In this document: piece after piece, positions 1 through 5,738 of the stretch | Position numbering within the stretch: the stretch's first letter is position 1 | Layout: each line of letters starts with the position of its first letter | Origin: DASWTL01 sp036405495 | Lineage (GTDB): Bacteria; Bacteroidota; Bacteroidia; Sphingobacteriales; Sphingobacteriaceae | Assembly: GCA_036405495.1 (NCBI GenBank) | Contig: DASWXL010000067.1 | Span: 1-6,371 of the forward strand | Direction of reading: 5' to 3' | Length of the DNA: 6,371 nucleotides | The notes under the pieces: generated by a model | What the model was told of the DNA's origin: nothing | Database searches by the model: none | What the model saw: the letters and a program-made list of their open reading frames with translations, nothing else | Position numbers and translations under genes: made by a program

Positions 1-10
1 TCTTTTCTGC

Positions 11-24
11 TTCTCTAAAGAGAA
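11..24 (+). other. small hairpin in the leader of the Spy-like gene
   Basis: A 5-bp perfect stem (TTCTC at 11-15, GAGAA at 20-24) encloses a TAAA loop and ends 11 bases before the ATG at 36. Its right arm is purine-rich (AAAGAGAAA) and could double as a weak ribosome-binding region. The stem is short, A/T-rich in the loop and at the very edge of the window, so it may be chance or the tail of a larger upstream structure. Confidence 0.2.
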
Positions 25-35
25 ACTTAATCAAT

Positions 36-431
36 ATGAAAAGAATATTTTTTATCGCGGCATTGCTTGTTAGCGTCTTCAGCTACGCCAATGCACAAGG
101 CCAGGGGGGACGCCAGATGGGAACTCCTGAAGAAAGAGCGCAACGGCAAGCTAAAGCGATGACTGCCAGGTTAGAGTTGTCAGAGGAACAACAGGCAAAA
201 GTTCAGGACCTTTTCTTAATACAGGCGAAGCGAACGGACAGTTTGCGTAATGCTGCGCAGGGTGATTTTCAGGCTATGCGCGGAAAGATCAGACCGATCC
301 AGGAAGAGACTGACAAAAAGATAATCTCGCTTCTTAACGAGGAGCAAAAGAAGAAGTTTCAGTCGTATCAGGAAGAGCGAAAGAACAGGATGCAGGGCGG
401 CGGGCGACGTCCGGCAAACAATAGGAAATAA
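36..431 (+). CDS. Spy/CpxP-like small secreted protein
   Basis: This 131-aa protein has a clear Sec signal peptide: a basic start (MKR), a hydrophobic core at residues 4-17, and an A-N-A signal peptidase I site giving cleavage after Ala20. The mature part is short, highly charged and predicted all-helical. It carries two copies of the LTxxQ-type motif typical of Spy/CpxP proteins, LSEEQ at 48-52 and LNEEQ at 100-104, separated by a Gln- and Arg-rich helix. The tail from about residue 112 is very basic and Gly-rich (RMQGGGRR). Spy and CpxP are periplasmic ATP-independent chaperones or envelope-stress modulators, and this role is inferred from the motifs. Bacteroidota often carry such genes near sigma/anti-sigma pairs, but whatever lies upstream is outside the window. 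ATG at 36 is chosen because it gives the intact signal peptide. A strong terminator follows the stop directly, so the gene ends its transcript. Confidence 0.72.
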   Translation: MKRIFFIAALLVSVFSYANAQGQGGRQMGTPEERAQRQAKAMTARLELSEEQQAKVQDLFLIQAKRTDSLRNAAQGDFQAMRGKIRPIQEETDKKIISLLNEEQKKKFQSYQEERKNRMQGGGRRPANNRK

Positions 432-463
432 GAGAAAGCGGCGTCAGCCGCTTTTCTTATTTT
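431..463 (+). terminator. factor-independent terminator after the Spy-like gene
   Basis: AAAGCGGC (435-442) pairs perfectly with GCCGCTTT (447-454) around a GTCA tetraloop. The right arm runs into a T-rich tract (452-464, interrupted by C456 and A459). The hairpin starts a few bases after the TAA stop at 429-431. This is a textbook intrinsic terminator for the upstream gene. It also lies only 14 bases before the preferred maf start codon, which leaves almost no room for a separate maf leader. Confidence 0.85.
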
Positions 464-468
464 TGGGC

Positions 469-1038
469 ATGCATGATCTTCCGCCTCTTATTCTGGCTTC
501 TAAATCGCCGCGGCGACAGGAACTCCTGCGGTCAATGGGATTTGATTTCCGCGTTGTTCTGAGGGATGTTGACGAAAGCTATGATACGAACCTTGCGCCG
601 GCAAGCGTTGCAACATTTATTTCAGAAAAGAAGGCCAGGGCTTTTGATGAAGGCCTGCAAGGTGAAATTGTGATTACAGCTGACACGATCGTCTGCATAG
701 ACAACCAGATCCTCGGTAAGCCTGAAGATGCCGAACATGCGTTCCGGATGCTTTCGCAGTTATCAGGAAGAAAGCACGAGGTTATTACCGGTGTGAGTAT
801 GCTGAAGGATCATCGCATCAGAAGCTTTTATGATATTTCGGAGGTGTATTTTACCGTTCTGACCGAAAGCCAGATCAACTACTATATTTCTACCGGAATG
901 CCAATGGATAAAGCCGGCTCGTACGGCATTCAGGAATGGATAGGCCTGATAGGAATAGAAAAGATAAACGGCTCTTACACGAATGTTGTCGGCCTTCCTA
1001 CAGAAAAACTCTACAAGGAGCTTGTAGCATTGGTCTGA
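469..1038 (+). CDS. maf: Maf family nucleoside triphosphate pyrophosphatase (YhdE-type)
   Basis: This 189-aa protein matches the usual Maf length (about 190). Maf enzymes hydrolyse non-canonical or excess nucleoside triphosphates to the monophosphate plus pyrophosphate in the cytoplasm, and in some bacteria they influence septum formation. Visible motifs (numbered from ATG 469) are the N-terminal substrate loop SKSPRR at 11-16, the Lys pair K54/K55, the metal and catalytic region TADTIV around D72, GKPEDAEHAFRML at 83-95, and DKAGSYGIQ at 147-155. The D-K-A-G-x-Y-G-I-Q form is that of the dTTP/UTP-preferring YhdE branch rather than the YceF branch, so substrate preference is inferred from it. 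A TTG at 463 is in frame but lies inside the T-tract of the upstream terminator. ATG 469 leaves the usual few residues before the first strand (LPPLILAS), so I prefer it. No good Shine-Dalgarno is seen. The gene ends with TGA. Confidence 0.93.
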   Translation: MHDLPPLILASKSPRRQELLRSMGFDFRVVLRDVDESYDTNLAPASVATFISEKKARAFDEGLQGEIVITADTIVCIDNQILGKPEDAEHAFRMLSQLSGRKHEVITGVSMLKDHRIRSFYDISEVYFTVLTESQINYYISTGMPMDKAGSYGIQEWIGLIGIEKINGSYTNVVGLPTEKLYKELVALV

Positions 1039-1049
1039 TCCAAACCATT

Positions 1050-1078
1050 TGCCCGATAAAATGTCATTTTATTGGGTA
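1050..1078 (+). promoter_or_regulatory. hairpin abutting the start codon of the membrane-protein gene
   Basis: CCCGATAAAAT (1052-1062) pairs with ATTTTATTGGG (1066-1076) around a GTC loop. This gives 11 continuous pairs in RNA, one of them a G-U wobble. A further G-U (1051/1077) and U-A (1050/1078) pair would draw in the A of the ATG at 1078. There is no T-tract after the stem, so it is not a standard terminator for maf. Its position suggests control of translation initiation, or as DNA a palindromic protein-binding site. Function is inference only. Confidence 0.5.
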
Positions 1079-1815
1079 TGGACAGCTCAACACATACATC
1101 GGCTGCCTTTAAGAGGGGCAGCATATTACTTTTTTTTGTTTTAACCGGGGCTTTTGCGATCCTGTATATACTTAATGAACCGCTTTACCGGGCGATCATC
1201 AGTGAAGATCACCTCGTTGAGTGGCTTACCTTTGCAGCATTGTTTTCTGCCGGTATGGTTTCTTTGTGGGTCGCCTGGCAGATAAAACTACGATATCACT
1301 ACCTCCATTGGTTCTTTATCCTGTTTCTGGGATTTAATCTGTTAGCCGGTTTTGAAGAGGTAAGCTGGGGCCAGCGTGTTTTCGGTTTTTCCTCGAATGA
1401 GTTCTTTCAGGAATATAACGACCAGAAAGAGACCAATCTCCATAATACCTTTCAAGGAATTTTACAGATCAAAACCAAGCATCTCGCATTGCTGGTGCTT
1501 TTTATTTATGGTGTAATTATGCCCTGGCTGAAGCAACGAAACAAGTTACCGCAGTATTTAGTGGAGAGATATCAATTTATAATTCCTCCCGTCTTTCTGC
1601 GTATTCCTTTCCTTTTAGGCACTGTCTTAATGCTTGATTTTCAAACCGGCTATGAAGAGGAGATCGGTGAACTTTATTACAGTCTCTGCTTTCTGATCCT
1701 GATGCTGTGGAACGGAAGACTCTTAAAGCACACCCCGGCATTTGCGCCCAGGGGGATTACTGTACCATTTCGGCCAGCACCCCTTCTTTCAGCGCATAGT
1801 AAGAAAGTATCATAA
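1078..1815 (+). CDS. polytopic membrane protein of unknown function
   Basis: This 245-aa protein (from ATG 1078; a TTG at 1072 is in frame but sits in the hairpin arm) has about six hydrophobic segments: roughly 15-32, 48-67, 77-91, 136-151, 168-187 and 199-212. Between the third and fourth lie striking polar motifs, EEVSWGQRVFGF at 93-104 and NDQKETNLHN at 114-123. A further acidic cluster, EEE at 193-195 plus E198, lies at the edge of the last segment. The ExxSWGQR...NxQxExNLHN pattern seems familiar to me from scattered uncharacterised bacterial membrane proteins, but I cannot name a family with confidence. Conserved-looking Glu, His, Asn and Arg near membrane boundaries would fit an intramembrane enzyme or a metal site, which is inference. 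It lies 39 bases after maf and may share its transcript. The last 20 or so residues are encoded antisense to the end of ppx and look like a non-conserved tail. Confidence 0.78.
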   Translation: MDSSTHTSAAFKRGSILLFFVLTGAFAILYILNEPLYRAIISEDHLVEWLTFAALFSAGMVSLWVAWQIKLRYHYLHWFFILFLGFNLLAGFEEVSWGQRVFGFSSNEFFQEYNDQKETNLHNTFQGILQIKTKHLALLVLFIYGVIMPWLKQRNKLPQYLVERYQFIIPPVFLRIPFLLGTVLMLDFQTGYEEEIGELYYSLCFLILMLWNGRLLKHTPAFAPRGITVPFRPAPLLSAHSKKVS

Positions 1816-2680
1816 CACTCACGCCGCTGCGTTCCAGCACATGACGGGTAAGTACAGTAGCCATTACGATCATATCTATCCTGAAGGAAGCCAGACCAGG
1901 CATGGTTGTCCGCTGCTGGTTGTCCGACTGCAGTATCAGATCAGCGATCTCATGAAATTCGTCCATCCTGAATGTGAAACTTGGCTGACCCGCAACCGAG
2001 GCATGCTTAAACCGCAGACGAACCATCTCTGCGAACGTTTCAAATGCTCCTGCAGAGCCGATCAGCTTTAAAGGACGATACTTCCTGCACGTCTTAACGA
2101 CTTCAGAAAGGTGGTGTTCAAGGTGCTTGTTAAGGCTGGTAATGTCCTCCGCGGAGATGGGATCCGAGTGATGAAACTGGTCTTTTAATCTTGCGGCACC
2201 TACCGGATAACTCCGTTTCCAGTAAATGGTGTTTGCGTCGGCAAGTATAAATTCTACGCTTCCTCCGCCAATGTCCATGATCAGTGCCGGATCATGTAGT
2301 TCCACTGCGGATTTTACGCCCAGGCAGATCAGTTCGGCTTCCCTTTCTCCATCGATAGCAGTAATGGCTATCCCTGTTTCCTTTTTGACCGACTGAATAA
2401 ATTCTTTGCCGTTCGAAGCACTACGGATCGCGGATGTAGCAACGGCTTTTACCATTTCGGCGTTATATAAGCCAATGGTTTTACTTATTTCCTGCATTGC
2501 TGACAAGCCGCGGTGGAAAGCCGCTTCTGCGATATAGCCTCGGCCTATTCCCCCTTCACCAAGTTTAACGGGAAACTCCCGCGCAAACAATGTTTTCTCA
2601 ATTCGCACGGCAGATACTTCCGCGATGAGAACGTTAAACGTATTGGTGCCGAGATCGACTATGGCAATGATCTTTTGCAA
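1757..2680 (-). CDS. ppx: Ppx/GppA family exopolyphosphatase, short form
   Basis: This 307-aa protein has the ASKHA (actin-like ATPase) fold of exopolyphosphatase/guanosine pentaphosphatase, which removes terminal phosphate from polyphosphate or from pppGpp. Motifs are phosphate-1 DLGTNTFN at 9-16, ATSAIRSASNG at 81-91, the catalytic-Glu region DGEREAELI at 110-118 (E114 probably equivalent to the catalytic Glu of E. coli PPX), phosphate-2 DIGGGSVEF at 136-144, and an adenosine-like motif GSAGAFETF at 208-216. It lacks the C-terminal HD-like domain of the roughly 500-aa enterobacterial enzymes, as is usual for short Ppx proteins. The only credible start is TTG at 2678-2680. The permease TAG lies three bases upstream in the same frame, and the next in-frame ATG (residue 62) is past motif 1. 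Translation therefore probably depends on ribosomes finishing the permease. Polyphosphate versus pppGpp specificity cannot be read from the sequence. Its 3' end overlaps the convergent membrane-protein gene by 59 bp. Confidence 0.92.
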   Translation of the reverse strand: MQKIIAIVDLGTNTFNVLIAEVSAVRIEKTLFAREFPVKLGEGGIGRGYIAEAAFHRGLSAMQEISKTIGLYNAEMVKAVATSAIRSASNGKEFIQSVKKETGIAITAIDGEREAELICLGVKSAVELHDPALIMDIGGGSVEFILADANTIYWKRSYPVGAARLKDQFHHSDPISAEDITSLNKHLEHHLSEVVKTCRKYRPLKLIGSAGAFETFAEMVRLRFKHASVAGQPSFTFRMDEFHEIADLILQSDNQQRTTMPGLASFRIDMIVMATVLTRHVLERSGVSVMILSYYALKEGVLAEMVQ

Positions 2681-2683
2681 CGC

Positions 2684-4006
2684 CTATTCTTTATACATAA
2701 ACCATCTGGCCAGCTCCTTATAGCTTGTTTTTTTGCCATACATCAGAATTCCGACACGATAGATACGGGCGGCAAACCATGTAGTAAGAAGAAATCCGCC
2801 GATCAACAGTGCAACGGATAAAAACAACTGCCAGTCGGGTACCCCGAAGGGTAACCTGACCATCATGGCAATGGGAGAGGTAAACGGAACGATGCTCAGC
2901 CAGAACGACAGGGTGCTGTCCGGATTATTTACAATAAAGCTGAACGACATGATGTATGTAAAGAGGAGAGGTAACGTGATCGGGAACATGAACTGCTGGG
3001 TTTCGGTTTCTGAATCCACTGCCGAGCCCACTGCCGCAAACAAGGCACTGTACAACATAAAACCACCCAAAAAATAGATCAGAAAGCATGTCAGGACATA
3101 GCTGAAGTCGATGGTCTGCATGGCTTTTATGATCTCCATACCGACTTCGTCACTATCCGGTTGCCGGGGTGCTGTGTCCTGATTAAAATCGACTTTTCCC
3201 GGTTGTTCGGTCTTCACGAGGTCCATCCTGTCTTTCAGGAGGGCTTTTCCGGCAACACCGGTCAACGTTGTCGAAAGGATGATCCATAACAGGAACTGGG
3301 TCAATCCAACCAGGCCTATACCGATGATCTTGCCCATCATCAATTGGAAGGGCTTAACAGATGAGACAATTACCTCGATGATCCGGCTGGTCTTTTCCTC
3401 GATAACGCCGCGCATTACTTGCGCTCCGTATATAAACAGCGAGATATAGATCAAAATCGCTGCCGCAAAGCCGACAGCATAGGCGGCGCCGGCACTGCTG
3501 TCTTTTTCTCCTTCAGCGGTGATCTCTTTAGAAACTATAGAGATCTCAGGCTTGATACTGTTCAGCGTTTGAGGATCGATCCCGGCATCTTTCAGCATTT
3601 TTACTCGGAGGATATCGTTCATCTGATCTTCGATCTTGTTTAATGTGCTGATGCCCGGTTTCTTTTGTGAATACATTTCGATGGCACCGCCATTTTCAAT
3701 ATTTTTCGGGATAACAAGCAAAAAGCCGTCTTCGCTTTCGGTTATCTTCGTTTTTGCCTCTGAAAGTGTTTGTGATGATTCGGTAAAGTCAACAGACTTG
3801 CTGTCTTCGAATGATGACGCGAAGATGCCGCTTTCGTCGATAACCGAAATTTTTGTCTGTTTATCACCCCCTTTTATGGTTAGAAAGACGATCAGCGCAT
3901 ACATGCCGATGATAAGCAGCGGAACCAGGAACGTCATTAACAGGAATGTCTTCTTTTTGACCCTGCTCAGGTATTCACGTTGTATGATGAGTAAGATTTT
4001 ATTCAT
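2684..4006 (-). CDS. ABC-2 type (NatB-like) exporter permease
   Basis: This 440-aa inner-membrane protein is the channel half of an ABC exporter. A cytoplasmic amphipathic start (IIQREYLSRVKKKTF) leads into TM1 at 21-43. A large extracytoplasmic domain follows at about 44-172. Five more helices lie near 173-196, 224-250, 302-327, 338-359 and 392-415. After TM2 comes the hallmark ABC-2 coupling segment GVIEEKTSRIIEVIVSS at 200-216, followed by the KPFQLMMGKIIG stretch. The TM1 - big loop - TM2-6 layout is that of NatB/YhaP-type permeases. NatB from Bacillus is linked to Na+ efflux, but substrate cannot be inferred here. A hydrophilic, Asp/Gln-rich insert at about 258-290 separates TM3 and TM4. 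The ATG at 4004-4006 follows the ATPase stop by two bases, which indicates translational coupling. The gene ends with TAG immediately before ppx. Confidence 0.92.
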   Translation of the reverse strand: MNKILLIIQREYLSRVKKKTFLLMTFLVPLLIIGMYALIVFLTIKGGDKQTKISVIDESGIFASSFEDSKSVDFTESSQTLSEAKTKITESEDGFLLVIPKNIENGGAIEMYSQKKPGISTLNKIEDQMNDILRVKMLKDAGIDPQTLNSIKPEISIVSKEITAEGEKDSSAGAAYAVGFAAAILIYISLFIYGAQVMRGVIEEKTSRIIEVIVSSVKPFQLMMGKIIGIGLVGLTQFLLWIILSTTLTGVAGKALLKDRMDLVKTEQPGKVDFNQDTAPRQPDSDEVGMEIIKAMQTIDFSYVLTCFLIYFLGGFMLYSALFAAVGSAVDSETETQQFMFPITLPLLFTYIMSFSFIVNNPDSTLSFWLSIVPFTSPIAMMVRLPFGVPDWQLFLSVALLIGGFLLTTWFAARIYRVGILMYGKKTSYKELARWFMYKE

Positions 4007-4008
4007 GA

Positions 4009-4920
4009 TTAATTCAGGGTTGTTACTTTTTGAATAAAGATTTCGTTGATACTAGGTATAACCTCCGCCAGTTCATTAACGGTTACACGGTCGAGAAGGA
4101 ACCCGAGCGCATGATTAGTGGTATAACCGTTCCTGATCTGAATGGTCATCTCATTTCCTGTATCCTTCGGGCCCTGATCGATCACGGAGAAAATATCCGC
4201 GGCAGCTTGAACATCGTTCAGCGCGCCGGTGTACCTGATCCGGAAGGTGTTGTTCCGGTATGCATTCCTGATGTCATTCACTTTGCCGTCCAGTATCTTC
4301 TTCGATCTGTTGATCAGCGCAATGCTGTCGCACAGCTGCTCCACCGACTCCATGCGGTGAGTGGAAAAGATAATGGTCGAGCCTGCTGCGTTCAGTTCAA
4401 GTATTTCTTTAGTGATGATCTCGGCGTTCACAGGGTCAAAACCGGAGAAGGGCTCGTCCAGAATGATCAGCTCGGGATCATGGACAACCGTAGCGACAAA
4501 CTGAACCTTTTGTTGCATGCCTTTGCTCAGATCCTCCACTTTTTTTGTCCACCAGCTTTCCATTTCCATCTTCCCAAACCAGTATTTTATGCGTTTGGTT
4601 GCATCGGCCCTCGATAATCCTTTGAGCTGGGCCAGATATAGCATCTGATCGCCGATCTCCATTTTTTTATATAAGCCACGCTCCTCCGGCAGGTATCCGA
4701 TCTTTTCGATATGTGAAGGATTTAATTTTTCGCCGTTCAGCCAGACCTCACCTGAATCCGGCGCCGTGATCTGGTTGATAATGCGGATCAGTGAAGTTTT
4801 TCCTGCACCGTTGGGGCCAAGCAGTCCGAAAATGCTGCCTCTTTGAACCTCCATGCTAACATCATCAAGCGCACGATGATTGGCATATTGTTTTACAATA
4901 TTTCGTATACTGAGCATCAT
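4009..4920 (-). CDS. ABC transporter ATP-binding protein (NatA/YhaQ-like)
   Basis: This 303-aa ATPase powers the permease encoded directly downstream. All nucleotide-binding motifs are intact: Walker A GPNGAGKT at 35-42, signature LSKGMQQK at 131-138, Walker B LIILDEP at 151-157 with catalytic E156, D-loop around D162, and switch H188 in FSTHRM. The Q-loop position reads YLPEERGLY (76-84), with Glu79 where most families have Gln. I recall this form from the NatA/YhaQ branch, so it is probably not a defect. After the core, residues of about 215-300 form a C-terminal extension of the DUF4162 type often found in these exporters. Translation may start at either of two adjacent ATG codons (4918-4920 or 4915-4917). 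The gene is separated from the DUF72 gene by 58 bases containing two palindromes, so a promoter could lie there. Confidence 0.95.
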   Translation of the reverse strand: MMLSIRNIVKQYANHRALDDVSMEVQRGSIFGLLGPNGAGKTSLIRIINQITAPDSGEVWLNGEKLNPSHIEKIGYLPEERGLYKKMEIGDQMLYLAQLKGLSRADATKRIKYWFGKMEMESWWTKKVEDLSKGMQQKVQFVATVVHDPELIILDEPFSGFDPVNAEIITKEILELNAAGSTIIFSTHRMESVEQLCDSIALINRSKKILDGKVNDIRNAYRNNTFRIRYTGALNDVQAAADIFSVIDQGPKDTGNEMTIQIRNGYTTNHALGFLLDRVTVNELAEVIPSINEIFIQKVTTLN

Positions 4921-4936
4921 GTATTAGGGTTGAGCC

Positions 4937-4962
4937 AGTAATTATATTACTTTTTCCGGAAA
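4937..4962. promoter_or_regulatory. pair of adjacent palindromes upstream of the ABC operon
   Basis: Within the 58-base gap between the DUF72 stop and the ATPase start lie a perfect 6+6 inverted repeat, AGTAAT-TAT-ATTACT (4937-4951), and, one base further, a perfect 10-bp palindrome TTTCCGGAAA (4953-4962). The first ends 16 bases before the ATPase ATG on the - strand and contains TATAAT on that strand. The site could be an operator or part of a promoter for ATPase-permease-ppx. There is no matching -35 or Bacteroidota -33 element that I can defend, so this remains a candidate. Confidence 0.35.
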
Positions 4963-4978
4963 CTCAGGCGTTAATTCT

Positions 4979-5695
4979 TTAAACAAGAGCCTGCATCTGT
5001 CGTCCGTTCGTGATGGCGGAAGCATTGATATCGTTATTGAAATAGATGAATGCCTCCCTGGTGGTTTTTGATTCGCCGACTTCGCTGACGAACTTCTTCA
5101 GATGCGGGCGGTCGTACAGTGATTTGTAGAGTTCCGTCTCGCCATGAAACCGATAATATAAGGTTGATGTATTTTGAATGATATCGTCCGGCAGCGCGGG
5201 ATGGCTCATGCCGCAGAAAGTCACGTTAGCTGCTGCCAACGCCCGGTAGACGTCGCCGTTCCACCAGCTCTCGTGACGGAACTCCAGAACATTCCGGAAT
5301 GTGCCGTCAAGGCTGTTAAGGATCCTTTCAAGGCGTTCTCCGGTATAAGACATGCGGGGTGGCATTTGAAACAACACACACCCAAGTTTCTCTTTAAGGC
5401 CTTCGCCGACGGTGGAATAAAATTGTGAAATGATGTCGCCCGCATCGTGGAACTGTCTGAAGTGAGTTACCCTTCTCGGAACTTTGACGGCAAAACGAAA
5501 GTTGTCAGGACTGCGGTCGTACCAGTCTTGCAGGAAACCTAACTTTGGAAAACGATAGAATGTTACATTCAGTTCAACAGTGTTGAAATGTTCGCAGTAG
5601 AACTCAAACCATTTCTTTTGCGGCAGACCTTTGGGGTAAAAAACTTCTTTCCAGTGCCTGTAATAAAATCCGGAACACCCGATCCACCACTTCAT
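4979..5695 (-). CDS. DUF72 (YecE-like) TIM-barrel family protein
   Basis: This 238-aa protein has the full set of DUF72 landmarks: the N-terminal strand IGCSGFYYRHWKEVFYP at 5-21, FNTVELNVTFYRFP at 37-50, FRFAVKVPRRVTH at 66-78, LGCVLFQMPP at 104-113, VLEFRHESWW at 136-145, YYRFHGE at 180-186, and the final AFIYFNND at 215-222. Its length is normal for the family. The structure is a TIM barrel with a conserved polar pocket, but the biochemical role is not established, so no reaction is assigned. ATG at 5693-5695 puts the first strand at the usual distance from the N-terminus. The gene lies 43 bases after the AI-2E-type transporter gene and 58 bases before the ABC ATPase, all on the - strand, so co-transcription is possible but less certain than for the ABC-ppx trio. 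Confidence 0.92.
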   Translation of the reverse strand: MKWWIGCSGFYYRHWKEVFYPKGLPQKKWFEFYCEHFNTVELNVTFYRFPKLGFLQDWYDRSPDNFRFAVKVPRRVTHFRQFHDAGDIISQFYSTVGEGLKEKLGCVLFQMPPRMSYTGERLERILNSLDGTFRNVLEFRHESWWNGDVYRALAAANVTFCGMSHPALPDDIIQNTSTLYYRFHGETELYKSLYDRPHLKKFVSEVGESKTTREAFIYFNNDINASAITNGRQMQALV

Positions 5696-5738
5696 TGATT
5701 GTTTTAGTTCAAATAACAGCAGTTCGACTGACGTGGTT

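Noticed and set aside
76..80. Glu in place of Gln in the ATPase Q-loop considered as a defect (residue 79 of the protein encoded at 4009-4920)
   Set aside because: The YLPEERGLY form is, to my knowledge, common in the NatA/YhaQ branch, and all other motifs are intact.
463..468. TTG at 463 as the maf start
   Set aside because: It sits in the terminator T-tract and adds only Met-Gly before a better-placed ATG.
1072..1077. TTG at 1072 as the membrane-protein start
   Set aside because: It lies inside the hairpin arm, and ATG 1078 gives the same protein minus two residues.
1742..2071. A + strand open frame continuing past the membrane-protein end into ppx
   Set aside because: It is antisense to ppx and in a different frame from the membrane protein. 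I considered a frameshifted extension, but its Cys/His-rich translation does not continue any membrane-protein feature.
3636..4037. A 133-codon + strand open frame opposite the permease start
   Set aside because: It is hydrophobic only because it mirrors the coding of TM1 and nearby segments. It shows no independent family features.
4030..4617. A 195-codon + strand open frame opposite the ABC ATPase gene
   Set aside because: It lies wholly antisense to a gene with every ABC motif intact. Its translation has low-complexity His/Gln/Leu-rich composition and no recognisable domain, so it is a shadow of the real gene.
5712..5730. CAGT-TCG-ACTG inverted repeat between the AI-2E and DUF72 genes as a terminator
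   Set aside because: The stem is only four pairs and is not followed by a T-tract on the - strand.
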